Origin: Verrucomicrobiia bacterium | Lineage (GTDB): Bacteria > Verrucomicrobiota > Verrucomicrobiia > Limisphaerales > DASXHY01 | Length of the DNA stretch: 51,204 nucleotides | Assembly (NCBI GenBank): GCA_035629175.1 | Contig: DASPIL010000095.1 | Coordinates: 1-51,204, forward strand | Direction: 5' to 3' | Part shown: positions 11,171 through 18,876 of the stretch, one piece after another | Layout of the letters: each line of letters opens with the position of its first letter | Position numbering within the stretch: the stretch's first letter is position 1 | The notes under the pieces: model-generated | Database searches by the model: none | Seen by the model: the letters and a program-made list of their open reading frames with translations, nothing else | Told to the model about the DNA's origin: nothing | Translations under genes and position numbers: made by a program

Positions 11171-12601
11171 ATGAAAACACGCATCGCATTCCTTATCGGC
11201 GGAAGCTTGTTGCTGTCACTGGCCGCCCCGGAAACGCCGGCTTCAGCCGCGGATAGCAAGCTTGTCCTTCACGAATGGGGCACGTTTACGTCGCTTCAGG
11301 ATGAATCTGGAAGGAGCGTTGGCGGAATCAACACTGACGATGAACCGGTTCCCCATTTCGTGCATCAGCTGGATCCCCAGCTGCTGCTATCCCCAAACGA
11401 CATAAGGAACCGCTTCGACAAGGGTGCCCCGCACGGCCACCCCGACGCCACAATGCGCCTCGAAACGCCCGTGATCTATTTTCATCTGCCGCAAGGCGGT
11501 TCGATTCGGACGCTTGATGTTGAGGTCGGATTTCGCGGAGGCTGGTTAACGGAGTTTTATCCGCATGCGCGGGCTGCCGCTCCAGGTATTGAGGGTGATC
11601 GGAGACGATTCGGACTGTATCGATTCGGCCCGATCACGCCGAAGACTTTTGGTTCGCTGCAGTGGAACGGTTTGCAGGTGGGTGGAAACTGGGGTCTCAC
11701 CAACACCTCAGACCGTGTCTGGACCGCCCCGCGTGCGGTCGATGCATCGCTGGTCCGCGCCACGAACAACGAAGCCGAAAAGTTCCTGTTTTATCGCGGG
11801 ATCGGAAATCTGGACGCGCCGCTTCGGGTGTCCCGCGATCTCCCCAGCGGGCAGCTCGTCATACGGGGCCAGTTTGATCTTCCCTCGTGCAATCGCCTGG
11901 CCATATCCAAACTGTGGCTGGTCGACATTCGGCCGGACGGAAATCTTGCGTACCGCGTAATCCCCGGTTTCGACGCTCAACCCCATTCCACGCGGTTCCT
12001 GGGGCGGACGGCGGGGTCCTTTCCTGAGAAGGATTACAGCGCCGGAAATCTTCGACGCCTGCGCCGCGACTTGCGCAGGGCGCTCGTGGCGGACGGTTTG
12101 TTCGCCGACGAAGCGGATTCCCTGTTGAACACGTGGCAGCTTTCCTATTTCAAAAGCGAAGGAATGCGGCTGTTCTTCCTCGTTCCGCGCGAATGGACCG
12201 ATCACGTTTTGCCATTGAAGATCTCGGAGCCTGCGCAGGTGACACGCGTCATGGTCGGCCGCATCGAACTTGTTACTTCGACACAGCAAAAGCTCCTCGC
12301 AACGATTGCAAGCTACAGTCCCGCCACGGTCGCCTCAGCCTCAAGCATGCTTGCGGCGAATTTTAATCGAACGCTGATGGCGTCCCCACACAGTTACGCG
12401 ATGATGGCCCGCGGTTCGGGCTCGATGGCTTCGCATTTCAAGGTGCCAGCCGAATACCAGGCGTATCTGGATCTCGGACGCTTCCGCAATGCACTGGTAT
12501 TGCACGCCGCGCAGCACCCCGCCACGGCACCCATTACCAACTTCATTTTCGCGTTCCGCCTGAGTGGCTATGATCCGACGCTTGCCGGCCAACCCCAGTA
12601 A
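11171..12601 (+). CDS. Secreted conserved protein of unknown function
   Basis: About 476 residues from the start at 11171 (MKTRIAFLIGGSLLLSLA), which gives a textbook signal peptide ending near ASAA; the frame is open from 11102 but that prefix would bury the signal. The mature protein begins LVLHEWGTFTSLQDESG, a conserved-looking opening I associate with uncharacterised secreted proteins of Verrucomicrobia, Planctomycetes and Myxobacteria. The central part is beta-rich; residues near 310-350 are helical and charged (RRLRRDLRRALVADGLFADEA). No catalytic motif was recognised. It is divergent from secA and 85 bases before metH, with no clear operon partner. Confidence 0.8.
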   Translation: MKTRIAFLIGGSLLLSLAAPETPASAADSKLVLHEWGTFTSLQDESGRSVGGINTDDEPVPHFVHQLDPQLLLSPNDIRNRFDKGAPHGHPDATMRLETPVIYFHLPQGGSIRTLDVEVGFRGGWLTEFYPHARAAAPGIEGDRRRFGLYRFGPITPKTFGSLQWNGLQVGGNWGLTNTSDRVWTAPRAVDASLVRATNNEAEKFLFYRGIGNLDAPLRVSRDLPSGQLVIRGQFDLPSCNRLAISKLWLVDIRPDGNLAYRVIPGFDAQPHSTRFLGRTAGSFPEKDYSAGNLRRLRRDLRRALVADGLFADEADSLLNTWQLSYFKSEGMRLFFLVPREWTDHVLPLKISEPAQVTRVMVGRIELVTSTQQKLLATIASYSPATVASASSMLAANFNRTLMASPHSYAMMARGSGSMASHFKVPAEYQAYLDLGRFRNALVLHAAQHPATAPITNFIFAFRLSGYDPTLAGQPQ

Positions 12602-12685
12602 CATTTTCATGCTAACGTATCTTCAAATCAGGATGCGTTGATTTTAAACTTGCACGATGCGGCACGGGTCGCCTAAGTTCCGTGC

Positions 12686-15600
12686 GTGAATCCGAGTCAG
12701 AACTTCAGTGCGAACGCGCAGTTGTTGTTGAAAGCCTTGCAGGAACGCATCGTCATCATCGACGGCGCGATGGGCACCACAATCCGCACCTACGGGCTGG
12801 GCGAAGCCGAAATCCGCGGGGAACGTTTCAAAGATTCAAAGAAGGACCTGAAGAACAACGGCGACCTGTACTCGCTGACCCAGCCCGGCACGATCTGCGA
12901 CATTCATCGGCGCTTCCTCGAGGCAGGCGCGGACATCATTGAGACCAACACCTTCTCCGCCACAAGCATCGGCCAAAGCGAGTTTTTCGTCGATGACCCG
13001 CGGGAACACGGCGGCCGCAAAAATCCCGAGTTCTATCAGAAGATCGTTGACGATAAGTGGCTCAATGACCTGGCATGGGAGATCAATGAGCAGTCTGCCA
13101 GGCAATGCCGCGAATGGGCCGATCGCATTGCCGACGCAACGGGCCGCCCGCGATTTGTCGCGGGCGCGATTGGACCGTTGACGGTGTCGCTCTCCAATTC
13201 ACCCGATGCCGATGATGCCGGCTTTCGGGTCGTGACCTTCGACCAGGTCAAAACTGCGTATGTCAACCAGGTGCGCGCGCTGATCGCGGGAGGTTCAGAC
13301 ATCCTGCTGGTGGAAACAATCTTCGATTCCCTGAATGCCAAAGCGGCGCTGGTGGCGATCCAGGAAGTGTTCGCGGCCGACGGCAAGCACCTGCCGATCA
13401 TGATTTCGGCGGCAGTCGGTCGAGGTGGCGAGACGATGATCTCGGCGCAGACGATTGAAGCGTATTGGAACGCCATGAAGCATGTGAACCCGATTGCCAT
13501 CGGGTTGAACTGCTCGCTTGGGCCCGACCTGATGCGCCCATTCCTCGCGGATCTCGCACAAAAATCCAACACGGCGATCTCCTGTTACCCGAACGCAGGG
13601 TTGCCCAATCCACTTTCCGCAACGGGCTTCGACCTGAAGCCGGCAGACATGGGGAATTTCCTCAGCGAATTTGCGCAGAGCGGGTTGATCAACATTGCGG
13701 GAGGTTGTTGCGGCAACACGCCGGAACATATTGCCGCAATCGCGAAGGCGCTCGAGGGGCGGCATCCGCGCGACTTCGAACTCAAGGCATCGACACGAAC
13801 CATCTTCCCCGCAACGCGGAGCGACGCAACGACGCAACAGGAACCTCCCCGTCCCCTGCGCCTTAGCGGCTCGCAACCGTTCACGCAGCAGATTGGCAAT
13901 TTCATAATGATTGGCGAGCGGACGAACGTTGCCGGCTCCCCCAGGTTCGCCAAGCTGATCAAGGATAACAAATACGAGGAGGCCGTCGCCATTGCGCGGC
14001 AGCAGGTCGAGAACGGCGCCAACATCATCGATATCTGCATGGACGAAGGCATGATCGATGGCGTGAGCGCCATGTCGCGCTTCCTTCACCTTCTCGCGAG
14101 CGAACCCGAGGTCGCCAAGGTCCCGTTCATGGTGGACTCCTCCAAGTGGGACGTCATCGAAGCCGGTCTGAAATGCATTCAGGGAAAAGGCATCGTCAAT
14201 TCCATCTCGCTCAAGGAAGGCGAGGCGAAGTTTCGCGAACACGCCGGCAAGGTGCTCAAGTATGGCGCCGCAGTGGTCGTGATGGCTTTCGACGAAAAAG
14301 GCCAGGCAGCGACTTACGCCGAGAAAATCCGGATTTGCGAACGTGCGTATCGGATTCTCGTCGATGAAATCGGTTTCCCGCCCGAGGACATCATCTTCGA
14401 TCCGAACATCCTCACCGTCGGAACAGGCATCGAGGAGCACAACAATTACGCGGTCGATTTCATCGAGGCGACGCGCTGGATCAAGCAGAACCTCCCACAC
14501 GCCAAGGTGAGCGGCGGAGTTTCGAACGTCTCGTTCGGCTTCCGCGGCAACAATCCCGTCCGCGAAGCCATGCACAGCGCCTTCCTGTATCACGCCATCC
14601 AGGCCGGCATGGACATGGGAATCGTGAACGCAGGCATGCTCGAGGTCTATGAAGAGATCGAGCCCGAACTGAAGGAACTCGTCGAGGACGTGCTGCTGAA
14701 CCGCCGCCCCGACGCCACCGAGCGCCTCGTGACTTTTGGGGAGAAGCTGAAAGCGGCAAGCGCAGGCACAACCGAGTCCGACAAAAAGGTGGAGGAGGAA
14801 TGGCGCAAGGGCACCGTCGAGGAGCGGCTCTCGCACGCACTGGTGAAGGGAATTGACGCCTACATCGAGCAGGATTCCGAGGAAGCGCGGCAGAAATACT
14901 CCAAGCCGTTGCTCGTGATCGAAGGCCCTCTGATGGCTGGAATGGGAATCGTTGGTGACTTGTTCGGCGCCGGGAAAATGTTCCTGCCGCAGGTCGTGAA
15001 ATCGGCGCGCGTGATGAAGAAATCAGTGGCGTACCTGACGCCGTTCATGGAAGCCGAGAAGGCGCTGAAACGCCGCGCCCGTGAACTGCGCCTGCTGGCC
15101 GAGGAACAAGCATCGAGCGGAACTGTCACGCTCGTGGAAGGTTTCACTTACGAGCCGTTTCCAGAACTTTCTGCGGAGGAACGCGAGATCGAACAGAAGT
15201 TCGCCGCGGAACTCGCCGCAAACCTTGAAGGCGCACGCACCCGGTACGAAGCGGAGTTCCGCAACGTTTACGATCGCAACAATGCGCAGGAACTTTGCGC
15301 GGAATACGCGGTCGATGCACAGAGCCGGCAGCGCTGGAGCGTCGCGACGCTCGCGCCTGCGGGAGCGTTCATCGATTGGCTTTATCACAAGCGGTTGAGC
15401 GAGCTTCCGCCCGAGAGCCTGATCGCGTTCAACGCGGGCGGCCAGGGCAGCGGCAAGACCACAGCAACGCGTCAAACGGACGTTGAACGTTCCGCCGATA
15501 TCCTGATGGACGGAACGCTCCAGGATGAACCGCGAAGCCTTCAGCACATCCGTGCTGCACTGCAATGCGGACACGCGGTTCGGATTCGATTCGTTTGGTG

Positions 15601-17626
15601 TCCCTGGACGCACGCTGTTCGAAACATAATCCGGCGGGCCGCGAAAGAAACTGGCCGTGTGGTTCCCTTGAAGCGGGCCGCGGGCGGCCACTTCCATTCG
15701 CCGCGCACAGCCATTGCCGTTGCAAGGGAACTTCAGGCTGGCCGCATGCAGCTTCAGATCCTCGTATTTGATAACTCTGATTTCTCGAAACCCGTTCTTC
15801 GCGATATGAACTGGCTTCGCGAACACCTCCATCCATCCGTTGAAAAACTCCTTGAATCAGGCCAGCAAGCAGCCGAATCTTATATCCATGAAAACAGCGA
15901 CGACCCAGACTACCGGGCTGTTAGCAAACGATTCTTCCAAACGACCGACAGTGGAGGAACGCACCCACCAGTTGGTCGAAGCAACCCTGAACGCCTTGCG
16001 CGAGGCGGGCCTGGAGCGGCAGCGGAAGGAGCAGGCGGAACAGGCTCTCCGCGAATCTCAAAATCCGTATCCGACCGATCCGAAGAAAACGACGTAGCCG
16101 GAAAAGTCGTTCTCGCAACGGTCAAGGGCGACGTCCATGACATTGGCAAAAACATCGTCGGGGTCGTCCTCGCCTGCAATAACTACGAGGTCATCGATCT
16201 CGGAGTCATGGTGCCGTGCGAAAAGATCTTTGAAGTCGCACGCCGGGAAAATGCCGACATCATCGGCCTGAGCGGTCTCATCACACCTTCGCTGGACGAA
16301 ATGGTCCACGTTGCGCGCGAGATGGAGCGCACGGGTTTCAAAATCCCCCTCCTCATTGGCGGCGCCACAACGAGCAAAGCCCACACCGCCGTCAAGATCG
16401 CACAGCATTACAGCGAACCCGTCGTTCACGTTTTGGATGCGTCACGCGCCGTTCCTGTTGTCAGCAGCCTCTTGAGTGCTGAAGGCAAGGCTCCGTTCGT
16501 CAAGCAATTGAAGGAGGATTACGAAAAGCTGCGGCTCCACCACGCGGGTCCAGCAGTGAAACTGTTGACCATCGAGGCAGCGCGCGCCAACGCACCCAAG
16601 TTGAAGCATGACGATCTGCCCAAGCCGGAGTTCACAGGCATTCGCACATTGTCGTCAGGAACCTTCGATGCCGGCCGATGCGACTGTGGCTCCTCACATG
16701 GCCATGCGGGCGCATTTCCGGTGTCGATTGAGGAGATTGTCCCGTTCATCGACTGGACACCCTTCTTTCACACGTGGGAGTTGCGCGGCGTTTACCCCAA
16801 GATTTTCCAGCATGAGAAGCACGGCGAAGAGGCGCGCAAATTGTTTGATGACGCGCAGGAACTGCTGAAGGAAATCGTCTCCAAAAAGCAACTTGGATTG
16901 CGTGCCGTTTACGGTCTGTTCCCCGCCAATGCGGTTGGCGACGACGTTGAAGTGTATACCAATGGTTCACGACGTCATTTGCGAGCGACGCTTCATTTCC
17001 TGCGGCAACAGATGGAGAAAGGCGACGGCACGCCGAATTGGTGCCTGGCTGACTTTGTCGCACCGCGCGGATCCGAAATACCAGCCGATCACATCGGCGC
17101 ATTCGCCGTCACCTCGGGTCATGGCTTGAAGGAACTCGTCGAGGGCTTCAAAGCGAAGCACGACGATTACAACGCCATCATGGCGGAGGCTTTGGCCGAT
17201 CGATTGGCCGAGGCGTTTGCTGAATACCTGCACAAGCGGGTGCGCGAGGAATGGGGTTATGGAAAGCTGGAGACGCTGACAACGGATGAGATGATCGATG
17301 AAAAATACCGCGGTATTCGTCCCGCCGCGGGTTACCCAGCGTGTCCCGATCACACCGAGAAGGAGACGATCTGGGATCTCCTCGATGTCGAGCAGCACAC
17401 GGGAATTCAGCTGACGGAAAGCTTCGCCATGTGGCCTGGAAGCAGCGTCAGCGGCCTTTACTTCGCCCATCCGGAATCCAAGTACTTCGCGGTTGGCAAA
17501 CTCGGGCAGGATCAAGTGGAAGACGCGGCCCGCCGCAAAGGAATGGCCGTCGCAGAACTCGAACGCTGGCTGGGACACTGGCTGAATTATTCTCCCGCAC
17601 CTGTCCCCACACCCGCAACAGCTTAG
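12686..17626 (+). CDS. metH: Cobalamin-dependent methionine synthase with in-frame zeta-like insertion
   Basis: MetH transfers a methyl group from 5-methyltetrahydrofolate through cobalamin to homocysteine. The protein is 1646 residues against about 1230 for E. coli MetH; the GTG start gives [13 protein letters not shown]. Domains: homocysteine-binding (about 15-370) with zinc cysteines C276 (GLNCSLG), C341 and C342 (GGCCGNTP); pterin-binding (about 405-665, [15 protein letters not shown]); cobalamin cap (about 672-792); a foreign insert (about 793-1136); cobalamin-binding (from about 1137) with lower axial ligand H1151 in GDVHDIGKN and [11 protein letters not shown]; and the AdoMet reactivation domain (from about 1300) with [15 protein letters not shown] and [15 protein letters not shown]. 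All core catalytic motifs are intact, so enzymatic activity is plausible despite the insert. No cobalamin or SAM riboswitch is visible upstream. Confidence 0.95.
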   Translation: MNPSQNFSANAQLLLKALQERIVIIDGAMGTTIRTYGLGEAEIRGERFKDSKKDLKNNGDLYSLTQPGTICDIHRRFLEAGADIIETNTFSATSIGQSEFFVDDPREHGGRKNPEFYQKIVDDKWLNDLAWEINEQSARQCREWADRIADATGRPRFVAGAIGPLTVSLSNSPDADDAGFRVVTFDQVKTAYVNQVRALIAGGSDILLVETIFDSLNAKAALVAIQEVFAADGKHLPIMISAAVGRGGETMISAQTIEAYWNAMKHVNPIAIGLNCSLGPDLMRPFLADLAQKSNTAISCYPNAGLPNPLSATGFDLKPADMGNFLSEFAQSGLINIAGGCCGNTPEHIAAIAKALEGRHPRDFELKASTRTIFPATRSDATTQQEPPRPLRLSGSQPFTQQIGNFIMIGERTNVAGSPRFAKLIKDNKYEEAVAIARQQVENGANIIDICMDEGMIDGVSAMSRFLHLLASEPEVAKVPFMVDSSKWDVIEAGLKCIQGKGIVNSISLKEGEAKFREHAGKVLKYGAAVVVMAFDEKGQAATYAEKIRICERAYRILVDEIGFPPEDIIFDPNILTVGTGIEEHNNYAVDFIEATRWIKQNLPHAKVSGGVSNVSFGFRGNNPVREAMHSAFLYHAIQAGMDMGIVNAGMLEVYEEIEPELKELVEDVLLNRRPDATERLVTFGEKLKAASAGTTESDKKVEEEWRKGTVEERLSHALVKGIDAYIEQDSEEARQKYSKPLLVIEGPLMAGMGIVGDLFGAGKMFLPQVVKSARVMKKSVAYLTPFMEAEKALKRRARELRLLAEEQASSGTVTLVEGFTYEPFPELSAEEREIEQKFAAELAANLEGARTRYEAEFRNVYDRNNAQELCAEYAVDAQSRQRWSVATLAPAGAFIDWLYHKRLSELPPESLIAFNAGGQGSGKTTATRQTDVERSADILMDGTLQDEPRSLQHIRAALQCGHAVRIRFVWCPWTHAVRNIIRRAAKETGRVVPLKRAAGGHFHSPRTAIAVARELQAGRMQLQILVFDNSDFSKPVLRDMNWLREHLHPSVEKLLESGQQAAESYIHENSDDPDYRAVSKRFFQTTDSGGTHPPVGRSNPERLARGGPGAAAEGAGGTGSPRISKSVSDRSEENDVAGKVVLATVKGDVHDIGKNIVGVVLACNNYEVIDLGVMVPCEKIFEVARRENADIIGLSGLITPSLDEMVHVAREMERTGFKIPLLIGGATTSKAHTAVKIAQHYSEPVVHVLDASRAVPVVSSLLSAEGKAPFVKQLKEDYEKLRLHHAGPAVKLLTIEAARANAPKLKHDDLPKPEFTGIRTLSSGTFDAGRCDCGSSHGHAGAFPVSIEEIVPFIDWTPFFHTWELRGVYPKIFQHEKHGEEARKLFDDAQELLKEIVSKKQLGLRAVYGLFPANAVGDDVEVYTNGSRRHLRATLHFLRQQMEKGDGTPNWCLADFVAPRGSEIPADHIGAFAVTSGHGLKELVEGFKAKHDDYNAIMAEALADRLAEAFAEYLHKRVREEWGYGKLETLTTDEMIDEKYRGIRPAAGYPACPDHTEKETIWDLLDVEQHTGIQLTESFAMWPGSSVSGLYFAHPESKYFAVGKLGQDQVEDAARRKGMAVAELERWLGHWLNYSPAPVPTPATA
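15062..16097 (+). mobile_element. Zeta-toxin-like cassette inserted in metH
   Basis: About 1.03 kb lies between the codons for PFMEAEK (end of the cobalamin cap) and [11 protein letters not shown] (start of the cobalamin domain), which in ordinary MetH are joined by a linker of around ten residues. In the metH frame it encodes a helical N-terminal part, [18 protein letters not shown], then a P-loop at metH residues 918-925 (GGQGSGKT), [18 protein letters not shown] and [10 protein letters not shown]. This order fits zeta-toxin-family kinases. A second, overlapping small ORF ends with TAG at 16095-16097, the right edge. No target-site duplication, terminal repeats or intein splice residues were seen. 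Calling it mobile is inference. Confidence 0.6.
15888..16097 (+). CDS. Small helical protein overlapping metH in another frame (putative antitoxin)
   Basis: A 69-residue ORF ([17 protein letters not shown]...) in a different frame from metH; a TTG at 15840 would add 16 residues. It has the G/C-ending codons of real genes here and a product rich in E, R, Q and A with helical character ([20 protein letters not shown], then [11 protein letters not shown]). Over the same bases the metH frame reads as low-complexity [14 protein letters not shown], typical of out-of-frame translation. This suggests the small ORF is the original coding frame at the 3' end of the cassette. An antitoxin or partner role is inferred only from the neighbouring kinase-like segment. 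No strong ribosome-binding site is visible. Confidence 0.5.
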   Translation: MKTATTQTTGLLANDSSKRPTVEERTHQLVEATLNALREAGLERQRKEQAEQALRESQNPYPTDPKKTT

Positions 17627-17628
17627 GC

Positions 17629-17660
17629 CCATGCTCCTGCCGCGCGCGGCAGGAGCATGG
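17629..17660. terminator. Perfect 32-base palindrome between convergent genes
   Basis: The half-site ccatgctcctgccgcg (17629-17644) is followed directly by its exact reverse complement. As RNA it forms a stem of about 14 bp with a CGCG loop. It starts 2 bases after the metH stop and lies before the 3' end of the convergent gene at 17713, so it can act as a shared bidirectional terminator. There is no T-run on either side. Confidence 0.65.
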
Positions 17661-17712
17661 CTGTCACAATCCATTTTCCCGCCGCGCTTTATCAGGACGC
17701 CGGGAACGCGCC

Positions 17713-18786
17713 TCAATTCGCTGACTGCTTCTGCTCGACGAGCCAGCGCATTGCCGGCATTTCGCCATACACCTTCAGCCGATCAAGATACGCCTTGAAC
17801 TCCGATTCCGAGAGTGTCGGCAGCAACGTCATCGCCTGCCGCGTGAGTTCCTGATTGGAAGCCTTCTTATCGCGGAGGGCCCGTGCCAGCTCGGCTGGCG
17901 AACGGCCGTCCAAAAAGTCATAGGCCTGATCTTGCTCCAGGCCCGCAATCGCATTGGCTTCCAACGAATCCGCCACCATCTGCGTGATGAGAAGCTTGCC
18001 GCTCTCGCTGTGGCGCAATTGTTGCGAGACGATGAATCCCCGATGCGCGACATTCTGCGCTGAGCTCACGTCGCCTGCCATGACCAATGACTCCGAAACA
18101 GACTTCATGCCCTGTGACAATACTTTGAAGTTGCGGAACTGCGGCATGAGTTCACCCGACATCGCAGAGATCGACGCCTGCGCCGAATCCAGATCGCTCA
18201 TCCCCATGGCGCGAGCCAGAGACTCGAGATCAATCATTGACTCCAGTGTGGAACCACCGAGCTCCGCCTTTTCCGAACCCGCTAGGAACTCGGCAATCGC
18301 GTCGTTGGTGCGCCCCTGCTTCAGGTAATCCTCGGCCGAAAGGTAATTCGCGAGCGATTTCGCCGGAGTCGATTCCCTGAATCGATCCAGCCACAGGCGC
18401 CGATCGTTGGGGAAGAAATCTCCAGAAAGGATCGCCAACTGAACCATCGGGTCATTTGGAAATTCGGCTGCCGCAGCGTGGAGGTAGTTTGTGTCATCGG
18501 TGACGCGGAACGCCGCGAGCAAGTTTCCTGCGGTGCGATTGCGGCCCGCCAGCCACTGTTCGACAAGGGAACCCACTGGTTTGACAGCTTCGGCCCCGTC
18601 CATCGATTCCGACGCCTGCTGGCTCCGGCCGCGTGGCGGTCGTGGTTCGGGTGTAGCGGATGCAGCCGAATATTCGGTGGCACCTTGAGGGACCGGAACT
18701 GGCAAAGGTTCCCGGCGCATCAGCCAATAGCCGATGCACACGGCGATCGCTGCTGCAAACAGTGGAATCAGAAATCGACGAGCCAT
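17713..18786 (-). CDS. Membrane-anchored hypothetical protein
   Basis: About 357 residues from MARRFLIPLF at 18786; the frame extends to 18834, but the later start places a single transmembrane anchor (FLIPLFAAAIAVCIGYWL) at the very N-terminus. A proline-rich linker follows (PLPVPVPQ, PEPRPPRGR), then a helical domain with TPR-like character (NYLHAAAAEFPNDPMVQLA, NYLSAEDYLKQGRTNDAIAE). No enzyme motif is seen. The product is probably exported and tethered to the inner membrane. It is convergent with metH and divergent from the rhamnosidase gene, 90 bases away. Function unknown. Confidence 0.8.
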   Translation of the reverse strand: MARRFLIPLFAAAIAVCIGYWLMRREPLPVPVPQGATEYSAASATPEPRPPRGRSQQASESMDGAEAVKPVGSLVEQWLAGRNRTAGNLLAAFRVTDDTNYLHAAAAEFPNDPMVQLAILSGDFFPNDRRLWLDRFRESTPAKSLANYLSAEDYLKQGRTNDAIAEFLAGSEKAELGGSTLESMIDLESLARAMGMSDLDSAQASISAMSGELMPQFRNFKVLSQGMKSVSESLVMAGDVSSAQNVAHRGFIVSQQLRHSESGKLLITQMVADSLEANAIAGLEQDQAYDFLDGRSPAELARALRDKKASNQELTRQAMTLLPTLSESEFKAYLDRLKVYGEMPAMRWLVEQKQSAN

Positions 18787-18876
18787 GATTGATGAATTGG
18801 ACCGAATGCCTGGTGCGTTGTCACGGCCGAACAATCAAGGTTTGCGGCGGCCGCAAACAGTATGATAAATCGCATC

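Noticed and set aside
12602-12685. Cobalamin or SAM riboswitch before metH
   Set aside because: Only 84 bases are available and no B12-box or SAM-type conserved core is present.
13295-14836. 513-codon ORF on the minus strand
   Set aside because: It lies wholly antisense to metH and reflects GC-rich codon bias rather than a gene.
15062-16097. Intein or group II intron as the explanation of the metH insert
   Set aside because: There is no nucleophilic Cys/Ser at the left junction, no His-Asn plus nucleophile at the right, no reverse transcriptase and no intron secondary structure.
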